The notes under the pieces were generated by a model that was not told the origin of the DNA, ran no database searches, and saw nothing but the letters and a program-made list of their open reading frames with translations. Shown piece by piece: positions 49,567 to 60,590 of a stretch of 64,000 bases of DNA. Position 1 is the stretch's first letter. The number at the start of each line of letters is the position of its first letter. The translations under genes and the position numbers were made by a program. Source of the DNA: Sipunculus nudus. Taxonomy: Eukaryota; Annelida; Sipuncula; Golfingiida; Sipunculidae. The stretch covers positions 77,967,676 to 78,031,675 of the forward strand of contig CM049316.1 in NCBI GenBank assembly GCA_026874595.1, in the 5' to 3' direction.

Positions 49567-50879
49567 ACAAAAATACACCCCAAAATATAAGATTTTAACT
49601 TAAGGTAAAATTAACGTGATGATTAAATCATGGTTTGCAATATATAATTTTGACAAGGGTTTCGGATGATTAGCATCTATCATGTTTACCCTAAGAAATG
49701 TAGAAAACATTCCTTAAATTTGTGATTTAACCAGATAGACATACTTAATAGGTGTATGGTTATGAACTTTGAAACCAGCAAAGTCTAGGTCCATGGACCA
49801 ACTGACCTGGACTAAGAAAATCCATCTGTTAGTGATGTCCAAAAATAATACCAAGTGTAATTGGTAAAACATCCTGCAGACCACACTTAATGTGTGGCTT
49901 GTCTTCTTACTGGTTCAACTTCAAACAGAGGGAGACAATCACAACAGAAATTCTGACTACAGAACTCTGGATGTCATACATCATGGGAAAACCTACTTTA
50001 GTTACTAAACATGACTGTGGTGCCATGAGCAGTCCTTCTGTATCAGTACCAACTGTTAGGGGGGGGGGAAGAGACTAAAACTATAGCATACTAATTAAAA
50101 TAGAACTGTTTAAGCACTGATACACTGAACCCTAGCTTTAATAAATGCTGGTATTAGAATTCACAGGCCAAAATGAACATTGTGAATTTGAGCTGCTGCT
50201 CATTTCTTATAACAATTTAACTGATGATGAGCCAAATACTAACATCACTACCATGTGACAGTGCTAAATGTGTTCCTTTCCTGAATGCTCGATATGTCAG
50301 GTCTGTGATACACTTATCATGCTTTATAACTCTAGGAATGCTGTTGTTAATATATACAGTGTAACAACAACTTTAAAACAATGAAGTATAGTTTTGTTTC
50401 AGCTTACAGGTCACAGTGGTCGGTTAGGTTACAACCACAATAAGATACTTTGGTGAACATCTTAAGGTGGCTCTAACCACCTGTCATAGACTCCCTGATG
50501 TGAGTATGACCAGTCACAGTCACTCATGCATGCAGCCTGTATGTATACATCACAATATACAGAACAATCAACAACACTATCATATGTACATATACTACAT
50601 TATAATATTAAACCAAACCTTGACCAGAATTCTGCCACCTAGCCACTCTAAGGACTGTACCCAGGTTGCCATTGTGAGTGCTGAGACTTATAGTAGCCGA
50701 CTGTCTGGTCTACAGTTGATTAAACTTTTGTACAATCTTGACTGAGAAGAAGCTTCAATATTATTTTTTTGTAAATTCTTCATCGAGTAATGTAGCTTCT
50801 GGTACCTACATCTAGAGGAATTATTTGGTAATATCATTCATGATAAAATAATCTAAATTGCTAGTAGTGTACCAATCAT
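49567..50879. other. Unassigned DNA
   Basis: A poly-G run at 50,059-50,068 is the only simple feature. No gene recognised. Confidence 0.4.
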
Positions 50880-51120
50880 CTTGATGATTGTTAAGGTGGT
50901 TGTTTGCATATGTGTGGAAGTTGAAAGGTTACTCACTGCAAAACGCCCTCTGCATAACTCTTGTTCACTCAAGGTGCCCCCAGATGTCCTTATTTGATGT
51001 ATTTGAATTAGTTTGGCTGGTGCCCCACATGTTATATAATACATGCAAGTGGATATGAATATTGAAAACGTGTGTGGTGAGATCATAGTTATTTGACCAT
51101 TTTTTTTTTTATTTTTAAGG
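50880..51120. repeat. Dispersed repeat family E, copy 3
   Basis: CCCCCAGATGTCCTTATTTGA, then TTTGGCTGGTGCCCC, and a tail AAGGGATTATCTT match copies 1 and 2. A poly-T stretch precedes the tail. Confidence 0.5.
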
Positions 51121-52139
51121 GATTATCTTCAAACAATAGACATCAAATATCAGAATAGACTCCTTTAAGCCAGGAACATATTTACTCTTGTACGCTTATC
51201 CAAACATAAATAGATACTAAAACATGAAGATAAATTACACACTCAATAGTAAACAGTCCCCACTCTGTTTGTAATCACTGTCCAGTGTCTACAGCACATT
51301 TAGTACACACAAGTAAGCCCCTCGTGTACTTTAACTGACTTGTTCTTGAAGTTTTGTTAGTGTGGTTCAATAATGTACCGATCAGTGTGATTCCATGATG
51401 TGTATGCCTGAAACCATTCTGATTATGACAACAATATCTCCAAGCATTTGATAATTGACAAATGACCAGCGACATAGTCACATACTCTGGATTGGACCAC
51501 AGAAACAATGGAACTATGGAAGGCCACTTTGCAACTTGAACTTAATTTAGGTTCATGATTTAAATATGATAACTTGTACAAATTTATATCTAGTTTATAT
51601 CAACATCATATGTCATAGAACTTTGAACTATTTGGGATTGTTAAGCTTAAAACTTAAAACCTGTGAGTGTGAAAAGGTAAATTATACAGGAGATATTAAT
51701 TGTATAAACTGACAAGTCAGTCAGCAAATATATATGCGTAATGTCGCCATTTTGTTAATGTGCATATGTTTAAGGATGTGCATGAAAATAACAAACAGAG
51801 TGATTTTCACTAATATGGTCTTCCAGATTCCCAACATATAGTTGTGGAAAGAGGCTGGACTTGTGTTGTCAGTGAAACACTGCCAACGTCTGCCACTGCC
51901 ATGTATATATGCATTAAACTGCTCTGAAATTATAGTTGACACTTGACCTGTATGGGAATTCTCCTTGATAACACGTTAATTTAAGAAAATGGGCTTGAAG
52001 CTGATATAGTTCACATTCAAACCACCTGAAATCCATATGTATTTAGCAAACACATTCAGACTGAACATATACAAGGTAAACAATATGAACAATAAACAGA
52101 ATACTTTAGTATATATTCCGTATTGACGGCATGACACAC
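51121..52139. other. Unassigned AT-rich DNA
   Basis: No supported feature. Confidence 0.4.
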
Positions 52140-52680
52140 TGACAGCCGCATTGTGGGGACACAGATCTCTGACACTATGTCAGTCTGTCTCCCTCAGGAC
52201 GGGGCTGGCCGTCTGTTATTTTTCTGACAGTGGAGGCCCGAGGCGTACAGGCATCACGCCCATGTGCTAGGTTATACAGTCACACAGTTAGTGAGTGATA
52301 CAGAGTTATAACTGAGTATATGAGCGTGTGTATGTGGTTTAATGTGACTTCCTCCTCACCTGATCTGCCGTCAGTCACAGCCCTCACTCGTCTTGTGCTG
52401 CTCAGACAAACGTGATGAGCGTTTCCGCTCTCATCCCAACCTCCACACATACGCTCCACTCACTCCTGCCATCTGTCGAGAAGACGATAAACTACTAATC
52501 AACGGCACGGACAGGACGTCTCGTGACAGCCGGTTCAGCTGACGTTGGAATCATGGCATATGGAATCAAACTGCTGAAACAACATTAAAACTTTGATATC
52601 CTGTGCTTGGCTTTTGACGATACACAGCCTGCGAAACCAGGGACATTATTTGGGATTCTACTTCACTTTTGGACATGGTA
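52140..52680. other. Less AT-rich island, possible untranslated exon or promoter
   Basis: This stretch is visibly richer in G, C and CpG than its surroundings and lacks repeats. A short open frame starts at GGAATCATGGC (52,547) and ends after 11 codons. A weak donor (ATG-GTATTT) lies at its right end. It could be a 5' untranslated exon of a gene outside the window, but nothing here proves transcription. Confidence 0.2.
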
Positions 52681-53454
52681 TTTAATTTTTATTTTTATTT
52701 CTTTTTAAATCATGTTCTGTTTTATTCTCCTCCCCCCCCCCACTTTTTCATAGTTCTATTGTAGAAGGGGATAGTTCTACCAGTTGGTGATGATGGGGAG
52801 GGACTAGGTTTCACAGGGCCTTTGAAATAGGTTGGTACAATAAAGTGATCCCCACTTTTTATACTTTTATGTTTTAAAATCTGAATTTTAAAATATAATA
52901 AAATGTAACAAAAATATTTAAATAAAATTTCGAGCTGTCCGTATTTTTTTTTAGCTGTGTCCAATATGCCAACTTGAAGGGACTTCGACAATGGAGAGGG
53001 GGATTCAAAGACCATAGAAATCATAATAATAATTACATTTTTTCGGATATCGATCTCAAGATAAATATTTAGGTCATACTCTTAAACTAAATAACCAATG
53101 GCAAATCAAAAAGCAATAGTTGCTCTTATGAATTTTTTTTATTTGCATCTATTAAAACAGGTGGTAATATTGAGATGTTTATACAGGTATATGTTTAGGG
53201 TCAGTTAGTTAAGCGATTTCAGGTGGAAAAATCTATAATAAACTACAAAGTCATGCTCACTCTATTGGCGCATATATATATGTAACGAATTTTCACACTC
53301 TGTGTGAGGTTCATATACAAGGGTCCCAAGGAAAGCAAAGGTGTCCGCTAAGCTGATATTTTGTCTATTTGGTGAAGCAAACAAAGGATTTAAAAAAATT
53401 GTAAACCGTTCATTATGATATAAAACGATTACATTTAGATGTCTAATACTATAA
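52681..53454. other. Unassigned AT-rich DNA
   Basis: A poly-C run at 52,731-52,741 is the only notable feature. Confidence 0.4.
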
Positions 53455-53728
53455 GGGTGCTTTTCCATGTACGCGTTTTGCGAGCGTTTGCCGCACGGCT
53501 GCCGCGCGGCGAAAATCCAACCAGTTAAAAAAGTCATGTGCTATTTCCATGTATGCGATTGCTGCGCGGCAAACGCACGCGTCAGTTTTGGAATCTAGCA
53601 GTGCTGGATTTCTGCGTTTGCCGCGCGGCAAACGCATAAAAAACGCTCACATGGAAAAGGACTGGCCGCGCGGCAAACGCATGCGTTTGACGCGCGTCAG
53701 TTTCTGCCGCGCACATGGAAAAGCACCC
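53455..53728. mobile_element. 274-bp MITE, PIF/Harbinger type
   Basis: The terminal inverted repeats are GGGTGCTTTTCCATGT and its exact complement ACATGGAAAAGCACCC. They are flanked by the direct repeat TAA (53,452-53,454 and 53,729-53,731). Three-base TWA duplications and a run of Gs at the tip are typical of PIF/Harbinger elements. The interior is GC- and CpG-rich, unlike the neighbourhood, and built from variants of TTTGCCGCGCGGCAAACG in both orientations, giving several internal stems. There is no transposase. Confidence 0.88.
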
Positions 53729-53731
53729 TAA

Positions 53732-54523
53732 CAACAACGGGCGTGCACATATATTTAATAAATCAACATTGTACTTTAAATAAGTTACGCTTTGGAGAAA
53801 TTTATAAAGTGCCCTTTCTTTACAATATATTTTAATTCTTTCTTTCAAATTGCTGTATTCTTTATTATCTGTGGGAGAAATCCTACAGTACTATACATGT
53901 GTATTAGTACTTCCTCAAATCGATTTATCAATGGAAGTTAAAACATAATAATTGGTATCTTTACCCATGCATTACTATACACGATAACGGGTTAAATGTG
54001 CATGAGGTGTAAAGTTATTAATCATATAATGCATACACTTGAACACAACCAGTTTAATAATCGTATACTGAGAGAGAGGTAAATATAATAGAGAAAGTAT
54101 CTGATCAGTTAGATATAGGGCCTAGTCAAGTAGTTATATGACTGAAACTGATCCAATCGTGAAGGCAAGTAACTTGGGGTCGTGTTGTCCAATGCACATA
54201 CAGGGCATTTGATCAAGACTCGAAGGTTTACGGGTGCCCAACGTGATTTCCAAGATAATAAACCATAGATAAAACCAAAAGAGAAAAATAGAATAAAACA
54301 GACAAAAATAAAACATATTTGTATTGCTTTAATCTACGGATATTCGAAATAGGAGATATCGAAACGAGACATGAGCCATTTGATTTTTTTCTGATTTACT
54401 TGGACTGAGTCATTGATTTTCAATGAATATTTTGTACTCCGTGTGACTGCTTGTTCCTTTCGTTTTCGGGAATAATCCGCCAAACGTTTGTTTGTCGTAG
54501 AATCCAAGATTTTCTCGCCAATG
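53732..54523. other. Unassigned AT-rich DNA
   Basis: No gene recognised. The coding relic described next ends at its right border. Confidence 0.4.
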
Positions 54524-56330
54524 TCATTTGCTTATGAACGTTGACAGACTTGTTTTTTTTGTCACGCCACTTGCTTTATCAATCACGCAGGCTTTTGTCA
54601 TCATCCCGGAGAGGATTGTTTTAAAATCGTAAACCAGCAATTTCATATCCTCAAAATCTCTGCGTAACCTTGAAGCTGATACATCCTTATGTTGTTCACT
54701 TGTAGTATACTTGACAGAAGTAATTAACATTGCGTTATTCAAAATGGAGCATTTGGCCATAGACATATAAGCCATATCAACCTCTGGGTTTCTGCCCAGG
54801 GACTTCCTCTTGTCAACCAAGCTTGCGTTTAATGCTTTTCATTAAAACGTTGCTCGGTAATCAGATCTGAAGACAATCCATGCATAAAAAAGCGCTCACT
54901 TCGCCGCACAACTTGAAAAGGGTTCTGAAATAACCTATGGACATCTATACGTGCTCCAGGGAAAATGTCATCATCGCCTGAACGTGCACTGTACAGGATA
55001 TTGTGTAGAGATTATGATTAGAGGCTGCAAAATATGAAAACATTCTTTTCAGATGATGTTCCCAATCGCCAACCCCATCTCCATGTGTAATTTAATTGAC
55101 AACATCGAGCATTTCCAAACACACGATCCAGGTCTTGCATTTCTCTGAGAGCTTAGTGACTTCTCTTTTTGTTCTAGCCCTTCTTTGAATTTCAAAGAAT
55201 CTTGGAAGAGCTAATATCATAAGTGATTATATTTTTGGTCATCAAAAAGTCATATATGGCTGAGATTTCTTTCATCAATGGACCAAGTGCTGCTTTGGTT
55301 TAGAGTATCTGGATTTAGAGCAGATATAATCAGGCTGACCTGTCTTGGCCATGTTATTCTTATAGAAGTTTGTTGTCGAAAACTTCAGATATCAGCAAAA
55401 TGTATAATGCCATGTCGACCAAGAAAGACATTTCATGCATTGGCCTTGCTTCTAAGCTATTGGCCGTACCATAAGTAGCATGTATTTCTCCTGCAAGGCC
55501 TAACCTGTAGCAGCATCCACAAACATGGAAGGCCGCACATCCGTCCAACGGCGCGACAGCTCAGACAACGCCACCCAGAACCTCTCGTCAGGACAATCCG
55601 AATACGTAAAGCCATTGTCGTCATCAGCAAAGGTCTTCCCTGCATGAATATATACTAGTAGCACATGCATAAAGATTCCCAGACTAAGAGGTAATAAATC
55701 AAGGGCGTCAGAAATGGAAAATCACACATGCAATGTCTGGGTATACTGTATATATATAGCCTCAGTTGGAATGGATTTTATATCACTTTTTATCAGTCTC
55801 TTTTTTTCTTAATTTTAATCTAAAGACCGAGCACAATGTGAGTGTATGATGCTGTCCACTTCAGAGTAAGTACTAACAATGTTTGCTTTTCCACTGGTCT
55901 CTGAAAAATACTATTCCCAACGTTTTTGCATCATAATTGTATAACCGTTCCTTCCAAAATTGTTGACATCTTTAAAGTTAGGTTATTTACTGTAAGCTGT
56001 TCTTCCTCATTATTTTTCATGCACTCTTTCACTTTTATAGCGTCACGCCTTGCTGTCTCTTGGTCGTCCTTCTTTAACCTTCTTGAATATTTCAACTGCT
56101 ATGAAAAATGACAGCGGAGTGTCTTTTTCACAGCCATACCTTTACTTATAGATTCAAATTTGCATGGCATGTTGGTCACAATATAAACAACGCTGTCTGC
56201 AATTGAAGTTACCCCTCCCAGACCGTAAACTGCGACTTCATAAACAATGCTGCTGGTACCTGCTATCTTTAGCAGATTGCAAAAGGCAGCGAGACACTCT
56301 ATATAAACGTGTATACGCTCTGACACTCAA
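54524..56330 (-). pseudogene. Frameshifted relic of an unnamed invertebrate protein family
   Basis: Read right to left. 56,326-56,103 is one open frame ending CHFS, then TAG, after which the same frame continues open to about 55,935. 55,644-55,460 holds another good frame (DERFWVALSELSRRWTDVR) interrupted by a TAG. 55,070-54,960 gives GDWEHHLKRMFSYFAAS. A shifted frame near 54,950-54,880 gives QVVRRSERFF and LSSDLITEQ. 54,820-54,524 gives a 98-codon frame with YTTSEQHKDVSASRLRRD. From memory the GDWE..HL, RRS.RF, ETQRL.WL and TSEQHKD order matches large unnamed proteins found in many copies in cnidarian and mollusc genomes. At least two frameshifts and two in-frame stops argue for a pseudogene. 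The first two pieces are not placed in the family. Confidence 0.65.
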
Positions 56331-58583
56331 TATAAACGTGTATACGCTCTGACACTCTATATATACGTGTATACGCTCTGACACTCTATATATACGTGTA
56401 TACGCTCTGACACTCTATATATACGTGTATACGCTCTGACACTCTATATATACGTGTATACGCTCTGACACTATATATACGTGTATACGCTCTGACACTC
56501 GATCTATATATACGTGTATACGCTCTGACACTCTATATATACGTGTATACGCTCTGACACTCTATATATACGTGTATACGCTCTGACACTCTATATATAC
56601 GTGTATACGCTCTGACACTCTATATATACGTGTATTCGCTCTGACACTCTATATATACGTGTATACGCTCTGACACTCTATATATACGTGTATACGCTCT
56701 GACACTCTATATATACGTGTATACGCTCTGACACTCTATATATACGTGTATACGCTATGACACTCTATATAAACGTGTATACGCTCTGACACTCTATATA
56801 TACGTGTATACGCTCTGACACTCTATATATACGTGTTTACGCTCTGGCACTCTATATATACGTGTATACGCTCTGGCACTCTATATATACGTGTATACGC
56901 TCTGGCACTCTATATATACGTGTATACGCTCTGGCACTCTATATATACGTGTATACGCTCTGGCACTCTATATATACGTGTATACGCTCTGACACTCTAT
57001 ATATACGTGTATACGCTCTGACACTCTATATATATGTGTATACGCTCTGACACTCTATATATACGTGTATACGCTCTGACACTCTATATATACGTGTATA
57101 CGCTCTGACACTCTATATATACGTGTATACGCTCTGACACTCTATATAAACGTGTATACGCTCTGGCACTCTATATATACGTGTATACGCTCTGGCACTC
57201 TATATATACGTGTTTACGCTCTGGCACTCTATATATACGTGTATAAGCTCTGGCACTCTATATATACGTGTATACGCTCTGGCACTCTATATAAACGTGT
57301 ATACGCTCTGGCACTCTATATAAACGTGTATACGCTCTGGCACTCTATATATACGTGTATACGCTCTGGCACTCTATATAAACGTGTATACGCTCTGGCA
57401 CTCTATATAAACGTGTATACGCTCTGGCACTCTATATAAACGTGTATACGCTCTGACACTCTATATATACGTGTATACGCTCTGACACTCTATATATACG
57501 TGTATACGCTCTGACACTATATATACGTGTATACGCTCTGACACTCTATATATACGTGTATACGCTCTGACACTATATATACGTGTATACGCTCTGACAC
57601 TCTATGTATACGTGTATACGCTCTGACACTCTATATATACGTGTATACGCTCTGACACTCTATATATACGTGTATACGCTCTGACACTCTATATATACGT
57701 GTATACGCTCTGACACTCTATATATACGTGTATACGCTCTGACACTCTATATATACGTGTATACGCTCTGACACTCTATATATACGTGTATACGCTCTGA
57801 CACTCTATATATACGTGTATACGCTCTGACACTCTATATATACGTGTATACGCTCTGACACTCTATATATACGTGTATACGCTCTGACACTCTATATATA
57901 CGTGTATACGCTCTGACACTCTATATATACGTGTATACGCTCTGACACTCTATATATACGTGTATACGCTCTGACACTCTATATATACGTGTATACGCTC
58001 TGACACTCTATATATACGTGTATACGCTCTGACACTCTATATATACGTGTATACGCTCTGACACTATATAAACGTGTATACGCTCTGACACTCTATATAT
58101 ACGTGTATACGCTCTGACACTCTATATATACGTGTATACGCTCTGACACTCTATATATACGTGTTTACGCTCTGACACTCTATATAAACGTGTATACGCT
58201 CTGACACTCTATATAAACGTGTATATGCTCTGACACTATATATATACGTGTATACGCTCTGACACTCTATATATACGTGTATACGCTCTGACACTATATA
58301 TACGTGTATACGCTCTGACACTCTATATATACGTGTATACGCTCTGACACTCTATATATACGTGTATACGCTCTGACACTATATAAACGTGTATACGCTC
58401 TGACACTCTATATAAACGTGTATACGCTCTGACACTCTATATATACGTGTTGCTCTGACACTCTATATATACGTGTATACGCTCTGACACTCTATATATA
58501 CGTGTATACGCTCTGACACTCTATATATACGTGTATACGCTCTGACACTCTATATATACGTGTATACGCTCTGACACTCTATA
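56298..58583. repeat. 29-bp minisatellite, about 79 copies
   Basis: The unit core is CGTGTATACGCTCTGACACT, followed by CTATATATA. Variants are 28 bp (one CT dropped), CTATATAAA, or GGCACT in place of GACACT. The GGCACT type is clustered at about 56,845-56,970 and 57,160-57,430, showing local block spread. In the GACACT type a TGA falls in one plus frame per unit; the GGCACT type removes it, so its blocks are open in plus frames. Both edges of the array run into the minus-strand coding relic in the same reading frame. Confidence 0.97.
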
Positions 58584-58679
58584 AGTGAATATTATCTTCG
58601 CTGATTTCACTTTGGCACTGAATGCCTGCAACACCTTTTTCTGTAACAAGATTTTTAAGAAGCTACAAGATTCTTCCAT
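58584..58679 (-). pseudogene. Putative N-terminal fragment upstream of the 29-bp array
   Basis: On the minus strand, CAAGATGG gives an ATG at 58,679-58,677. An open frame of about 33 codons (MEESCSFLKILLQKKVLQAF at the start) runs into the array as VSERIHVYIEC. The same eleven residues lead out of the other end of the array at 56,326 into the relic's frame. It is therefore likely the start of the same former gene. The family match of this part is unknown. Confidence 0.45.
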
Positions 58680-58689
58680 CTTGAATAAA

Positions 58690-58760
58690 ATTTAGTTAAC
58701 GGTCCTATAAAATTTGGTTAATGGTCCTATAAAATATGGTTAACGGTCCGATAAAAAGTT
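58690..58760. repeat. About 27-bp tandem repeat, 3 copies
   Basis: GTTAACGGTCCTATAAAATTT recurs three times with small changes (GTTAATGGTCC, GTTAACGGTCC). It lies just upstream of the putative ATG on the minus strand. Confidence 0.75.
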
Positions 58761-59645
58761 GCGTAAGCAATAGTAATAATTTCCACTCTGTCTCTTATCA
58801 GGAAACAAACGATTTTTGTGAAGCAAGTGTAAATAATAGACTGTTATAATTAGAGAGTTTAAGACATTGGCCTGCAAGTACGTTTAACACAAGTTTGTAC
58901 GGAAGTTCTTGAGCTTCAATAGAGTAATATTCTTGACGGTATGTAGTGGAACTCTCATATTAAATCAAAAACGTAAACCCAATTAAGTGTTATGTTTTAA
59001 ACAGTTATATATATACAACTTAGTTTAAGGTGAAAGAAATCAAACACGAAGCGAATAACCTAAAGTTAGCCTCTCAACTTGCGGATAAAAGTATTATCAT
59101 ATAAACACTCAAGTTAAAAAAATCAAATGAGCAATTTTTCACACATATACATATATATACGCACACAGCTGATCGAACGCCGCCATCTGCGCCATAGAGA
59201 ATTTCTTGCATTATTTTTGCACTATCCATTTAAATAAAGTATATATACTTTACATTGTATAAAGGATACTTTATTAAATAAATTATATATTTATATTAAT
59301 TGTTCGGTCGATAATGTTTAGGAGGTTTAGGAATATAATAATAAAAAAATCTGGCTTTATATTTTCCACTCATAAACAAGTAAAATGCCTTTGTAAAAAT
59401 ATAGAATAACAATATCCTTGATTTAAAAAAAATCATTTCTATTTCTATTTTGATATTAACTTGATTAAAACAGAAAACTTCTATGTGCAAAATAATATGT
59501 TTATAGAAAGAACCATATGCATATATCGTGAGGCACTTGTATTAACCATTCAACCTCATTGATGTAAGTATGATTAGTGGCACCATCTACCGATTCGAAA
59601 CTAAACTAATTTATCTATCTGTTTGGAGAGGATGGTTAAAATTGG
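58761..59645. other. Unassigned AT-rich DNA
   Basis: No supported feature. Confidence 0.4.
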
Positions 59646-59730
59646 GTCGAGTCAAGTGCGCATGCGTATTAGGTCGGCGCCGGATTTTGCATGAATGATT
59701 CTACCCAAGTGAAGGAAGGATGGGTGAGTA
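59646..59730 (+). promoter_or_regulatory. Possible promoter and first exon (NRF-1-like site, ATG, strong donor)
   Basis: GTGCGCATGCGT at 59,656-59,667 matches the NRF-1 consensus core GCGCATGCG and lies in a small CpG-rich patch (GGTCGGCGCCGG). It is followed by an ATG at 59,691 and 11 codons (MNDSTQVKEGW) ending at a strong 5' splice site, G-GTGAGTAA at 59,724. The combination resembles a TATA-less promoter with a short first coding exon. No downstream exon could be recognised, so this is weak. Confidence 0.25.
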
Positions 59731-60382
59731 AATAGTGGTTTCTTTGTACAAAGAAAGAAAATATTAGCTAGCAGTGAAACAGAATAGAGCACATGGCAAA
59801 GATGGTTTGATATTAGACTCATGTAGCGATATTTTTGGCCGTTTGATTTTGAGGATAAAGGATACATGATGTGGAGATGGAGAAAGGGGGATGGGTTGCC
59901 GGATGGGAATGAACGGCTTTGTCATAATGTGTCACCGACTAACGATTTTTTTGTTAACTCTCCAAAACCGTTGTGTATTTGGCGCTAAAATCAGTCATTT
60001 ATAATTCACAGTTTTGACAAAGCGTGGTTTATATTTCGAGCTGCAGTGCAGAGAATTGTCGTATTTTCGTGTTTGTTATGGTCGGGTGTTCAGTTTCCCC
60101 TCGCCTACCCATAGCAGCTTTTCTTGTTCTCTCACTCTCCCGAGGATTACCACGGCTGAGGAGGTTATGCTTTCACCTGTGTCTGTATGTTTGTCCACTC
60201 AAAGGAGATTATGTTTTCAACCATTTTTGCTTGCAGGTTTAGAACTATTGAGCTGATTTCAAAGAATACCATTATTAATCCCATTAATTTTGATGTAGGT
60301 CCGCATTTTATTGCTACAGTATTGTATAGTCCGTCTTCTCTAAACCCTTGTCTGCATGTTTTTTTCGCGATAATTATTGGCC
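59731..60382. other. Unassigned DNA
   Basis: No supported gene. Open frames of 60-80 codons at 60,014-60,256 have no recognisable motif. Confidence 0.35.
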
Positions 60383-60590
60383 CGAGTATAGAATCCGGTC
60401 TTCATTTCCAAGAAGGGTCTAAACTGACTGGACCCTCTCATATTAGTAGTATTCAACATATAAGCCATGACAAGCCTGATGATATGACATCGACATGCCT
60501 CTTGCTTTTCCGTTACATTAATCCTTAACATCATTACGTCCGTCCGTATACACCCATTAACTCGTCCATGTAGACCGGATTCTATACTCG
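60383..60590. repeat. 208-bp inverted-repeat structure with perfect 19-bp arms
   Basis: CGAGTATAGAATCCGGTCT at 60,383-60,401 is exactly mirrored at 60,572-60,590. Weaker pairing continues outward (TAATTATTGG against CCTAATTA). No target duplication was found. Confidence 0.7.

Noticed and set aside
53449-53848. Arg/Ala-rich open frames over the MITE
   Set aside because: They are explained by the CpG-rich palindromic interior of the MITE and run across its border.
56298-58583. Array of TATA boxes (CTATATAAA) as promoters
   Set aside because: The motif is simply part of the 29-bp unit; nothing else suggests initiation.
59585-59605. tRNA T-arm-like GATTCGAAAC
   Set aside because: No matching box A, acceptor stem or cloverleaf around it.
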